Below, piece by piece: positions 50,497-60,100 of a stretch of 64,000 nucleotides of DNA. The notes under the pieces are model-generated. The model was not told where the DNA came from, did no database searches, and worked only from the letters and a program-made list of their open reading frames with translations. Numbering within the stretch: the stretch's first letter is position 1; each line of letters opens with the position of its first letter. Source of the stretch: Pseudomonas deceptionensis (GTDB taxonomy: Bacteria; Pseudomonadota; Gammaproteobacteria; Pseudomonadales; Pseudomonadaceae); contig NZ_FNUD01000002.1 in the NCBI RefSeq assembly GCF_900106095.1, positions 310,001 to 374,000 on the forward strand, in the 5' to 3' direction. Both the position numbers and the translations under genes were made by a program.

Positions 50497-50534
50497 CCTC
50501 ACCCCAACCCTCTCCCGGAGGGTTGGGGTGAGGG
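50497..50534. repeat. CCCTCTCCC-family intergenic repeat
   Basis: CCTCACCCCAACCC and GGGTTGGGGTGAGG are inverted around CTCCCGGA. It lies between the copper receptor and PepSY genes. Confidence 0.75.
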
Positions 50535-50577
50535 GCATGGCTGACAACAACACTTTTGAACTTGCGGAGCCGCTCAC

Positions 50578-51954
50578 ATGAGCCAACCAACACCGTCTTT
50601 CTACAACCTGGCCTGGCGCTGGCATTTCTATGCCGGGCTGTTTGTCGCCCCGTTCATGATCCTGCTGGCGTTGACCGGTATTATTTACCTGTTCAAGCCC
50701 CAACTTGATCCCCTGATGTACGACCATTTGCTCAACGTCAGCCCCGGCCATCACAGCCTCACTGCCGATGAACAACTCACCCGCGTACAAGCCACTTATC
50801 CTCAAGGCCAGATCAGCCAGTACTTGCCGCCCGTCTCTCCAGAGCGCAGCGGGCAATTTGTCATCCACAGCGGCGGGCGCGAGCTCAACGTGTTTATCAA
50901 CCCCTACAGCGGTGAAGTCCTCGGCGAGCAGGATGCCAAGCTCAATCTGCAAGCCGTGGCCCGGGCGCTGCATGGCGAATTGATGATCGGCACCCTCGGC
51001 GACCGGCTGGTAGAGCTGGCCGCTGGCTGGGGCGTGGTGCTGGTGGTTTCCGGCCTGTACCTTTGGTGGCCACGGGGGCAATCCGCGGCCGGGATTCTGT
51101 GGCCACGCTTTACTCGCCGGGGCCGCGTGCTGTGGCGTGACCTGCACGCCGTGACCGGTTTTTGGGGCGCGGCCCTGTTGCTGTTCATGTTGCTCAGCGG
51201 CATGACCTGGACCGGCTTTTGGGGCAAGCAATACGCCGACCTGTGGAACCAGTTCCCGGCGGCGATGTGGAACAACGTCCCCAAGTCCGACCAAGAGGCC
51301 CGCGACCTCAACACCGCCGCCCGCCAGACCGTGCCCTGGGCGATGGAAAACACCCCGATGCCGGTTTCTGGCGCCCACGCCGAACACATGGGCCACGGCG
51401 CCATGCCAAGCGGACCCGCTGCACCGGGCATCACGTTGCAGGACGTGGTCGACACTGCCACCGCACGCAAGGTCGAGCCCGGCTACAGCATCACCCTGCC
51501 CACCACCGCAGAAGGCGTGTTCACCATTGCCGTGTTCGCCGACGACCCGCGCAACGATGCCACTCTGCATGTCGACCAATACACCGGCCAGGTACTGGCC
51601 GATGTGCGCTGGCAACATTACGGCAACGTCGCCCGCGCTACCGAAATGAGCGTGATGCTGCACGAAGGCAAACTCTTCGGCTCACTGAACCAGATCGCGA
51701 TTTTGGTGGTGTGCCTGATAATTCTGCTCAGCTCGGTCAGCGGCCTGGTGATCTGGTGGAAACGTCGCCCGCAGGGTCGTCTGGGAGTCCCGCCGCTGCG
51801 CCACGACTTGCCGACCTGGAAGACCGGCGTGGTAATCATCCTCGCGCTGGCGATTGTGTTCCCGATGGTGGGCGCGTCTCTGATTGCGGTGTGGATACTC
51901 GACCGCATGCTGATGATCTTGCGCTCAAAACAGCGACATGAGCTGCGCTCATAA
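50578..51954 (+). CDS. PepSY-domain membrane protein (PiuB-like)
   Basis: 458 residues with four or five transmembrane helices: FYAGLFVAPFMILLALTGIIYL at the N-terminus, WGVVLVVSGLYLWWP, GFWGAALLLFMLLSG and two C-terminal ones. Two PepSY regions lie between, one of them FVIHSGGRELNVFINPYSGEV. The loop around residues 262-285 is Met/His-rich (AHAEHMGHGAM), unusual in plain siderophore-linked PiuB proteins. Members of this family are thought to act as inner-membrane metal or ferric-chelate reductases. A copper-reduction role fits its neighbours. Confidence 0.85.
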   Translation: MSQPTPSFYNLAWRWHFYAGLFVAPFMILLALTGIIYLFKPQLDPLMYDHLLNVSPGHHSLTADEQLTRVQATYPQGQISQYLPPVSPERSGQFVIHSGGRELNVFINPYSGEVLGEQDAKLNLQAVARALHGELMIGTLGDRLVELAAGWGVVLVVSGLYLWWPRGQSAAGILWPRFTRRGRVLWRDLHAVTGFWGAALLLFMLLSGMTWTGFWGKQYADLWNQFPAAMWNNVPKSDQEARDLNTAARQTVPWAMENTPMPVSGAHAEHMGHGAMPSGPAAPGITLQDVVDTATARKVEPGYSITLPTTAEGVFTIAVFADDPRNDATLHVDQYTGQVLADVRWQHYGNVARATEMSVMLHEGKLFGSLNQIAILVVCLIILLSSVSGLVIWWKRRPQGRLGVPPLRHDLPTWKTGVVIILALAIVFPMVGASLIAVWILDRMLMILRSKQRHELRS

Positions 51955-52028
51955 CCAACATTAGTCATCCGAGATGCGCATTCCAGAGCCTTCGCTATAC
52001 TGGCGAGCCAGTATCAGACACAAAATAG

Positions 52029-52045
52029 TTGTTACTGTATAACAA
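52029..52045. promoter_or_regulatory. Zur-box-like palindrome upstream of the TonB/ABC operon
   Basis: TTGTTA (52029-52034) and TAACAA (52040-52045) are perfect arms with a 5-nt centre CTGTA. The spacing and arms equal the proteobacterial Zur consensus TGTTATANTATAACA, with only the middle differing. It lies 73 bp before the receptor ATG, within the likely promoter. Confidence 0.6.
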
Positions 52046-52117
52046 TCTATTTAAGCTCCAAGACCCGCCGCCAGGAGGTAGCGGGTTCACCTCCAGAAAA
52101 AGCGACTCACTGTCCCG

Positions 52118-54247
52118 ATGAATAAGTACCTTTGGTCCAGCCTCTGTCTGTTGGCGATAAACAGCGCACACGCGGATGACACAGCCCCCTCCCTGATGTT
52201 GTCGACTTCGAGCATTACAGCCCCTGAAGTCGATGACCAAAGCATCGACCTCAAGACCGCCACCAGCGCCGGTTCGCGCTTGAACCTCAACAGCCTCGAA
52301 ACCCCGGCCAGCGTCGAGAGCCTGACCGGTGCGCAAATCCGCGCCCGTGGCGATCGCAGTGTGCAGGACGCCGTGACACGCACCACCGGCATCAGCAACA
52401 CCGGCACACCGGGCAACGGCGGCTCGTCGTACTCGGCCCGCGGCTTTGTCGGCCAGGGCTCGGTGATGCAGTTGTATGACGGGATTCGCATGTACAGCGG
52501 TGCGGGCACCGTGACCTTCCCGGTGGACGACTGGTCGGTAGAGCGCATCGACGTGCTGCGCGGCCCGGCCTCGGTGCTGTATGGCGAAGGTGCAACCGGC
52601 GCGGTGATCAACGTGATCCCGAAAAAGCCCTTCAGCGGTGAAATCGAAAACCATATCCGCGTGGGCTACGGTTCCTACGATACCCGCCAACAGGCGCTGG
52701 ACAGTGGCGGTTCGCTCACCGATACCCTGAGCTACCGGTTGAACCTCAACCACACCCAGAGCAATGGCTGGGTCGACCACGGCGACTCCGAAAACACCTT
52801 TATCAGTGCCGCCCTGCGCTGGCAGGCCAATGACGACCTGGCATTCACCCTGAGCCACGACTACGGCGACCAGGAGCCACAAAACGACTTCGGCGTACCG
52901 CTGATCAATGGCCGTTACCACAAGAGCCTGCGCGACAAGAACTACAACGTGCGTGATGCCAAGCTGCATTACAACGACCAGTGGACGCGTCTGAACACCG
53001 AATGGCAGATCAACGACGACCTCAGCGCCAGCAACGAGCTGTATTACCTCAAGGCCCAGCGCCGTTGGCAGAACGCCGAGCGCCATGCCTGGAATGAAGA
53101 CCGCCAGACCTTGCTGCGCAGCGGTTACTTCAGCATCAAGCATGAGCAGGAACAGGTTGGCGACCGCCAGACCTTTACCCTCAGCCACGATCTGTTCGGC
53201 CTCAAAAGCAGAACCCTGGTGGGCGCGGACTACAACCGTATCCACTTCAACCTGCACAGCAACTCGCCGTATACCGATGTGAATACAAAGGGCCAGCCGA
53301 TCGACCTGTACCACCCGGATCGCGGTCAATTCGAAAGTGACTCGCCGTACCTCGACCAGTTCAAGACCACCACGCAACAGGTGTCGCTGTTTGCCGAAAA
53401 CCGCACCGAACTGACCGATCAGCTGTCGCTGGTCACGGGAGTGCGCCGCGATATTGTGCATCTGGACCGCGATGACTTGGTCAACGACACGCGCAGCGAC
53501 CGCAGCCTGTCGGCCAACAGCTGGAAAGTCGGGCTGGTGTATGAGTTGAAGCCGGACATGTCGATCTATGCCCAGCAGGCCACCAGCGTTGATGGCGTGG
53601 CCGGGCTGATCAGCCTGTACCCGGGCGAGCAGGGATTTGACCTGGCCCGCGCCCGCCAGACCGAAATCGGCTTCAAGCAGATCTTCTGGGACCAGCGCGG
53701 CGAATGGACAGTGGCGGCGTATCACATCGTCAAGAAAGACCTGATCACGGCCGACCCGATCAATCCGGGCAATTCGCAGCAAGTGGGCGAGCAGTCCTCC
53801 AGTGGCCTGGAAGCCAGCCTTGATCTGCAACTGCCCCATCGCTGGCAGCTACAGGCCAATGCCTCGGTGGTACGCGCTCAATACGACACATTCGATGAAG
53901 ACGTGAACAACGTGGCCGTCTCACGCAAAGGCAACCGCCCCACCGACGTGCCGCGCCGCACCGCCAACCTGTGGCTGAGCAAGGCCGTTACCGATGACGT
54001 GAACGCCGGTGCCGGCGTGCGCTATGTCGACTCGCGTTATGCCGACTACGCCAACACCGTCGAGCTGCCGAGCTACACCGTGGTCGACGCCACCGTAAGC
54101 TGGAAAGCCCTGCCAAAAACCACCCTGGGGCTGCGCCTGAACAATTTGTTCAACCGCCAGTACGCCGTAACCCAATACAATGGCGGCCAGCAATGGATCA
54201 TGGGCGAGCCGCGATCGTTCTTCGTGACCGCTGATTACGCCTTCTGA
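52118..54247 (+). CDS. TonB-dependent receptor, probable zinc or metallophore uptake
   Basis: 709 residues. Signal peptide ends INSAHA-DDT. Plug domain: ETPASVESLTGAQIRARG, VQDAVTRTTGI, SYSARGFVGQG and VERIDVLRGPASVLYGEGATGAVINVI. The barrel ends RSFFVTADYAF with the terminal Phe. The plug-barrel pattern is of the siderophore-receptor type. By context it belongs to the receptor/ABC set equivalent to P. aeruginosa PA2911-PA2914, reported as induced in zinc-depleted cells. The Zur-like box supports this. The substrate is not known. Confidence 0.88.
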   Translation: MNKYLWSSLCLLAINSAHADDTAPSLMLSTSSITAPEVDDQSIDLKTATSAGSRLNLNSLETPASVESLTGAQIRARGDRSVQDAVTRTTGISNTGTPGNGGSSYSARGFVGQGSVMQLYDGIRMYSGAGTVTFPVDDWSVERIDVLRGPASVLYGEGATGAVINVIPKKPFSGEIENHIRVGYGSYDTRQQALDSGGSLTDTLSYRLNLNHTQSNGWVDHGDSENTFISAALRWQANDDLAFTLSHDYGDQEPQNDFGVPLINGRYHKSLRDKNYNVRDAKLHYNDQWTRLNTEWQINDDLSASNELYYLKAQRRWQNAERHAWNEDRQTLLRSGYFSIKHEQEQVGDRQTFTLSHDLFGLKSRTLVGADYNRIHFNLHSNSPYTDVNTKGQPIDLYHPDRGQFESDSPYLDQFKTTTQQVSLFAENRTELTDQLSLVTGVRRDIVHLDRDDLVNDTRSDRSLSANSWKVGLVYELKPDMSIYAQQATSVDGVAGLISLYPGEQGFDLARARQTEIGFKQIFWDQRGEWTVAAYHIVKKDLITADPINPGNSQQVGEQSSSGLEASLDLQLPHRWQLQANASVVRAQYDTFDEDVNNVAVSRKGNRPTDVPRRTANLWLSKAVTDDVNAGAGVRYVDSRYADYANTVELPSYTVVDATVSWKALPKTTLGLRLNNLFNRQYAVTQYNGGQQWIMGEPRSFFVTADYAF

Positions 54248-54281
54248 CCCAACCTGTAGCCGCTGACAAGGCACTTCAACC

Positions 54282-54332
54282 GTGGGAGCGAGCCTGCTCG
54301 CGAAGAGCATTCGCGAGCAGGCTCGCTCCCAC
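54282..54332. repeat. REP palindrome between receptor and ABC operon
   Basis: GTGGGAGCGAGCCTGCTCGC and the inverted GAGCAGGCTCGCTCCCAC form a 51-bp REP pair. It separates the receptor from the three ABC genes and may reduce read-through or set a processing point. Confidence 0.85.
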
Positions 54333-54414
54333 GGGGGGCCTTGAGCGCAAACAAAGCCTCAACACAGATCCAGGCAGCACACTACATTCTCAACATTGGC
54401 CAACCCGGATTTTT

Positions 54415-55203
54415 ATGACCCGCCTCACCCTCACACAACTCGCCTGGACCCCTCTGGGCCACGGCCACTGTCATCACCAGTTCCAGCTGCGTGATGCCAA
54501 CCTGCACGTGGCCGCAGGTGAGTTCGTGGGGCTGATCGGGCCTAACGGCAGCGGCAAAACCAGCCTGTTGCGCTGTGCCTATCGCTTCAGCAAACCCGAG
54601 TCGGGCGAGGTCCACCTGGGCTCGCACAACCTCTGGCAACAGTCGCCCCGCTGGTGCGCCCGGCGCATCGCCGTGGTGTTGCAGGAATTCCCCGACGCCT
54701 TTGGCCTGACCGTCGACGAAGTGGTCGCCATGGGCCGTACCCCGCACAAAGGCCTGTTCGACGGCGACACCGAAGCCGACCGCCAACTGGCCAGAAACGC
54801 CCTCGAGTCCGTCGGCCTGCATGGCTTTGAAGACCACGCCTTCGCCACCTTGTCAGGGGGCGAAAAACAGCGAGTGATCCTGGCCCGCGCCCTGACCCAG
54901 CAACCCGACCTGCTGATCCTGGACGAGCCGACCAACCACCTCGACCCGCGCTATCAGCTGGAGTTGCTGCAACTGGTCAAGCGCCTGAAGATCGGCACCC
55001 TGGCCAGCATCCACGACCTCAATCTGGCCGCCGCCTTCTGCGACCGGCTGTACGTGATCGACCACGGCAGAATCATCGCCAGCGGTACCCCGCGCGAAGT
55101 GTTGACCGTCGAACTGCTGCGCGATGTCTTTGGCGTGGCGGCATTGATCGACGATCACCCGCTGTCCGGCTACCCGCGCATTACCTGGATAACCCAACCA
55201 TGA
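54415..55203 (+). CDS. ABC transporter ATP-binding protein (iron-complex/cobalamin class)
   Basis: 262 residues. Walker A GPNGSGKTS, Q-loop VVLQEFPDAF, signature LSGGEKQRV, Walker B LLILDEPTNHLDP and H-loop SIHDLN are all intact. It belongs to the FecE/BtuD-like class that energises FecCD-type permeases. Its last bases overlap the substrate-binding gene (ATGA), so it is the first gene of a translationally coupled three-gene operon. Confidence 0.93.
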   Translation: MTRLTLTQLAWTPLGHGHCHHQFQLRDANLHVAAGEFVGLIGPNGSGKTSLLRCAYRFSKPESGEVHLGSHNLWQQSPRWCARRIAVVLQEFPDAFGLTVDEVVAMGRTPHKGLFDGDTEADRQLARNALESVGLHGFEDHAFATLSGGEKQRVILARALTQQPDLLILDEPTNHLDPRYQLELLQLVKRLKIGTLASIHDLNLAAAFCDRLYVIDHGRIIASGTPREVLTVELLRDVFGVAALIDDHPLSGYPRITWITQP

Positions 55204-56150
55204 ACCTGATCCGCCTCGCCCTTTGCCTCAGCGTCCTGTTCGGCTCCGGGCTGGCCCTGGCTGACGCCACGCAGTACCCACTGACGATCAAGAGCTGCAA
55301 CCGCGACGTGACCTTCAACCATGCGCCCAAGCACGCGGTCAGCCACGACATCAACATGACCCAGATGATGCTCGCCCTGGGCCTCAAGCCGCACATGGTC
55401 GGCTACAGCGGCATCAGTGGCTGGAAGGCGGTAACCCCGGAGATGAAAGTCATCCTCGACGGCCTTCCAGAGCTGGCGAGCAAATACCCCTCGGTTGAAA
55501 CCCTGCTCAACGCCGACGTCGATTTCTTCTTCGCCGGTTGGGATTACGGCATGCGCGTGGGCGGCGACCTCACACCGCAAACCCTGACCCCGCTGGGTAT
55601 CAACGTGTACGAGCTGACCGAGTCCTGCGCGTTCGTGATGAAGCGCCCTGCGGCCAGCATGGAGGACACCTACAACGACCTGCGCAACCTGGGCAAAATC
55701 TTCGACGTGCAAGACCGCGCCACGGCATTGATCGGGCACATGCAGCAGAAAATCGCCGACGTTCAAAAAAACCTGCCCGCCGCACGCCCACGGGTATTTT
55801 TGTATGACAGCGGCGAAGACCGCGCCATGACGTCGGGCAAGCTCGGCATCCCCCACGCGCTGATCGAAGCCGCAGGCGGCAACGACATCCTCGGCGACAT
55901 CGACGCCAGCTGGACCCGCATCAACTGGGAAACCGTGGTTGAACGCAACCCGCAGGTCATCGTGATCGTCGACTACAGCGAAGTCACAGCCGGGCAAAAA
56001 CAGCGCTTCCTTGAAACCAACCCGGCGCTGCAATCGGTGGACGCCATCCGCAACAAACGCTTCATCGTCATCCCCTACGTGCAGGCCACGCCGGGCATCG
56101 ACAACGTGTTGGCCATCGAAACCATGGCCCAAGGGTTCCACCCACAATGA
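55200..56150 (+). CDS. ABC transporter periplasmic substrate-binding protein
   Basis: 316 residues. A cleavable Sec signal (GLALA-DAT) and no lipobox, so it is a soluble periplasmic protein. The helical-backbone fold of the metal/siderophore/cobalamin class is shown by VSHDINMTQMMLALGLKPHMVGYSG, LLNADVDFFFAGWDYGM and NPQVIVIVDYSEV. It captures the ligand for the permease. It overlaps the ATPase gene by 4 bp and the permease gene by 4 bp. Confidence 0.9.
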   Translation: MNLIRLALCLSVLFGSGLALADATQYPLTIKSCNRDVTFNHAPKHAVSHDINMTQMMLALGLKPHMVGYSGISGWKAVTPEMKVILDGLPELASKYPSVETLLNADVDFFFAGWDYGMRVGGDLTPQTLTPLGINVYELTESCAFVMKRPAASMEDTYNDLRNLGKIFDVQDRATALIGHMQQKIADVQKNLPAARPRVFLYDSGEDRAMTSGKLGIPHALIEAAGGNDILGDIDASWTRINWETVVERNPQVIVIVDYSEVTAGQKQRFLETNPALQSVDAIRNKRFIVIPYVQATPGIDNVLAIETMAQGFHPQ

Positions 56151-57157
56151 TCGCTCGTCGCTACGCCTTGTTACTGACCGGCCTCGGCGCACTGCTGCTG
56201 GTGTCGTGCGTGGTGTCGCTGGGCTTTGGCCCGGCGCGGGTTCCGGTAGACGTGGTGTGGCACATTTTGCTGAACAAGCTGTTTGGCATTGGCGAGGTGA
56301 GCTGGAGCGCAGGTCAGGAACATATCGTGTGGCTGATCCGTGTGCCGCGCATGCTGCTCGGGGCCCTGGTCGGCGCCGGGCTGGCCCTGATCGGCGCGGT
56401 GCTGCAAGCGGTCACCCGCAACCCGCTGGCCGACCCGCACTTGCTCGGTGTCACCAGCGGCGCCACCCTGGGCGCGGTGATCGTGGTGCTGCACGTGGGC
56501 GAAATCGTCGGCCTGCTGACCCTGCCCATCGCCGCCTTTATCGGCGCCTTGCTGAGCATGCTGCTGGTGCTGGCCATCGCCAGCCGGCATGGCCGACTGG
56601 ACAGTGACCGCCTGCTGCTGTGCGGGGTGGCGGTGTCCTTTGTGATGATGGCCGTGGCCAACACACTGCTGTTTTTGGGTGACCATCGCGCCAGCTCCGC
56701 CGTGCTGTTCTGGATGCTCGGCGGGCTGGGGCTGGCGCGTTGGGAACTGCTCGCCATCCCCAGCGCCAGCGTGCTGCTGGGGCTGGTGCTGCTGCTGGGC
56801 ATGGCCCGCCCGCTGAACGCCCTGATGGCCGGTGAACAAACCGCCGTGACCCTGGGCCTGAATGCGCGCAATGTGCGGCTGCGGGTGTTTTTGATCGCCT
56901 CGCTGATGACCGGCGTACTGGTGGCCATCAGCGGTTCCATTGGTTTTGTCGGCCTGATGATCCCGCACATCGCCCGCCGTCTGGTGGGTGCTGAACACCG
57001 GCGATTGCTGCCGGTGTCGGCGTTACTGGGCAGCGTGTTTCTGGTATGGGTCGATGTGGCCGCCCGTACCTTGATCGCCCCCGAAGACTTGCCCATTGGC
57101 GTCGCCACGGCAGCCATTGGCGGCCTGTTCTTTATTGGCTTGATGCGTAAGCGTTAA
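56147..57157 (+). CDS. ABC transporter permease (FecCD/BtuC-like)
   Basis: 336 residues with about ten helices. Characteristic segments: WLIRVPRMLLGALVGAGLAL, RNPLADPHLLGVTSGATLGAV, SGSIGFVGLMIPHIARRLVG and the closing PEDLPIGVATAAIGGLFF. It forms the inner-membrane channel of the importer. Its TAA overlaps the stop of the convergent repeat-protein gene by 3 bp, so no space remains for an intergenic terminator. Confidence 0.93.
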   Translation: MIARRYALLLTGLGALLLVSCVVSLGFGPARVPVDVVWHILLNKLFGIGEVSWSAGQEHIVWLIRVPRMLLGALVGAGLALIGAVLQAVTRNPLADPHLLGVTSGATLGAVIVVLHVGEIVGLLTLPIAAFIGALLSMLLVLAIASRHGRLDSDRLLLCGVAVSFVMMAVANTLLFLGDHRASSAVLFWMLGGLGLARWELLAIPSASVLLGLVLLLGMARPLNALMAGEQTAVTLGLNARNVRLRVFLIASLMTGVLVAISGSIGFVGLMIPHIARRLVGAEHRRLLPVSALLGSVFLVWVDVAARTLIAPEDLPIGVATAAIGGLFFIGLMRKR

Positions 57158-60100
57158 AGCTCATCGCGTACCGGCCCGACCTTCAACTGCGCCACCGGCG
57201 TACCGGGGGTCGGCCCTTCATCGTCGAACGACAGCGGTTGCGTCGAGACGGTCAGACGCGTGTCGACTGCCCCGGTTCGCGGCCAGGTCGCGCTGGGTTC
57301 CAGTACCTGCAAAACGCCAGAATTGAGCACCCGGGTCAGCAGATCCTCGGGGTTGCCCGGCGTTCGGGTGGGGGTACTGTTTTCAAGGAAGTAGCGCTCG
57401 TAGGTGAAACTGGCGCCACTGACATACTCACACAACCTGTCATTAGCCTCCTTGGCCCCCCGGGTGTACTTCAACAATGCACCGTCATCGGTTGAGAGGT
57501 ACAGATAATCAAAACTCGCGTCCTCCAGTTGCCGGTGAAGCGTTCGCGTGGCGTAGCAAATGTCGACCGGCCAAAACATGTTTTTAAGCAGATTGGTTTC
57601 GACAGGGCTACCCGCCGGCTGCCCGCTTACATCGCGGGAAAAATGCAGGCTCTTGAGTGAATAGCCTGTCGGTAAAATCGCCTTGGGAACTCTCTGGTTC
57701 GGTATCGACAAATGGGTGTTGAGGATCATCTGCGCCACATTGACCGGCTCGCCGTTTTCCACCCATTGCAGCGCCACGCAGGTGTCGTAGGCCCCGTGAC
57801 GTAAAACCCCGCCCATCACACTCACGGTCTGTGGACGCTTGAGGTGCAGATGCTCATACCGCGCAGCATCATCGGGATGGCTGAATACCGGGCTCATCGC
57901 GAACAAGCGGATACTCCTGCCCGCCGCACTTGGCACCTCCAGTTCGAAGGGGCGCCAGGCGGGCGATACGCGACCCGGGTGGAGCCAGACCGGGTTGGTT
58001 TTGATTACCTGCAAATCGCCCGCCATCGCTACCTGGCGCACATACTCCAGCGGCGTCACTTTAAGGGTCGTGAGTTTAGTGAGGGTTGCCTGGCCCGCGT
58101 CCTTGAACACCCCGGTAGACAACTGTGTCGCTGCCGAGCGGTCCAGGTAGCGCAATAATCCGCCGTCGCTGCAGGACAAAAATAGCACCGCAGTCGCAGG
58201 GACCAGTCCACTCTGGTCCTTGATGCTTTCACTGAGCATCAAGCCCCGGGCCATATCCACCGGCGACACAAACGCTTCATAGATTCTGCGGGTGTCCATG
58301 CCTTCCACAGCAGGAGGGATCTTGGGCGCGGCCACATACACCGCTTCAAACCTGAACCCGGTGGGCAGGCTGAACTGACTGCTCGAAGCATCCTGTGGAA
58401 ACAATCGGTTCAGGCTAAATACCCCCCCTTGCACCGGCAGGGTCGCCACATATTCATTGCTGTGGGGGTTGCCGAGGATCAAACCGTACTGCGCCACATC
58501 ACCATGGACCATACGTTCATGGGTATAGCGCATGGCATCTTGCGCCTGGCTAAACACAGGGCTCAGGGCCGGCTGACGAATCGCCCGGGCCTGAGGTGCT
58601 GGCCGTGCATTGGCGGTGAAGTCCGACCTCACCTGCCCCTCAGCCCCCCACAGCGTGCTGCCCACTACAACCTCCAGGTCCCCTGCCTGCGCGACCCGGC
58701 GGATGTATTCACTGGGCTTGAGGGCGTTGGCCCGCATCGCCATGTGAATGGCATTTTTGCGAACCTGCTCAGGGTGCTCCACAGGGGCCGCAAGCTGCTT
58801 GCGCAGTTCACGTTCGCGCACCGAGTCGCTGGGCGTGTACTTGAGCAGCGTGCCGTCCCGGGCCGAAAAATAGCGGATGGGGGCCCACTCCCGATCCCTG
58901 AACGCGGCCTCCAGCTCATGGGGTTCAAGCATGTTTCGAACCAGTTGCTCCTCAGCTTCCGTTCGCCACAGCTTCAATGGATGCACACGGTGCGTGTGAT
59001 ACACCGCAACCACCGAGCAACCGTGGGGCGTGAGTGCAATCAGCTCCGGGGGCAGGACGCACGTCGGATCGAAGGTTTCGTGATGGCATGCCAGGGGCTC
59101 GGTTGCGACAAAGCGGTTGTCCAACCGCTGGTAGATCAGCCCGCCGTAAACCTTGTCGTCGCGACGGGCAATTTTTTCGTGGGCATCGCGCGCGGCATCA
59201 TCCACAGAAACAAAGGACGCCCCCAGCGCCCGTCGACTGAACCCCTCGTAAGGCTTCCAGGTGGCCTTTACCCGGCCAGCCCTGCTCCATAAATCGCTGG
59301 TATGCAGCACGTTCAACTCACCGGCGCTGGCAACCTGGAGGATGTAGTCAAGGGTTGTCGTCACGCCGCTTAGCAGCTCGCGCACAATGGCCAGCCCTTG
59401 CCCTTCGCTTTCTGGCAAAGACGCTGAAAATGTTGTTTCAGCCGTGGCAAACCTCGAGACGTACTTCAAGACAGCGCCGTCGCTGGTGCAGATAAAAAGC
59501 GGCACTGCCCGCCCACGCGCAGCGCCGGGAAATGCTTGTGCGGCGCTGATCCCGCGGACCAACGTCGCAGGGGCCACAAAATGCTTGAACAGCGAAGGCT
59601 GCTGCGCAGGCATCAGGCCCGGATCACGGTAAAAACCATCGCTGCAATAAAAGCTTGCCACCTGGTACTGCTCTGGCAGGGGTAATGGGTTGCTGGCCGT
59701 CGGCGGAAAAATCTTCGACAGCGAAAAATCCATGCCCCCTGTCACCGGTTCAGAGGCCACAAAAATGGGTCGCCCTCTATGCTTGAGAATCACCCCGAAC
59801 ACGGGCTCGCTGGTTTGGCTTACCCGGGCCCGCACTTCTTTGACCGCCTGTTCGAGGGTGTCGCTAATAGGCCCGAATGCGGGCTGTTGAACAATCACAG
59901 GGGCAATATCCAGGGATTGGGTCGGCGCATACACCTTGAAGTCAGGTTGCACCGTGCCGACTTTTCCACCCCAGACTTCCGTGGCCTGGATCACCCTTAA
60001 TTGGCCCATGCTGGCCGCCGCCTGCACAAATTCTGCGATGGTCGCAAAGGTGAGTTTACCGGCCGTGGTATCGAGGGCAATTCGCTCGACAAGCGCATTT

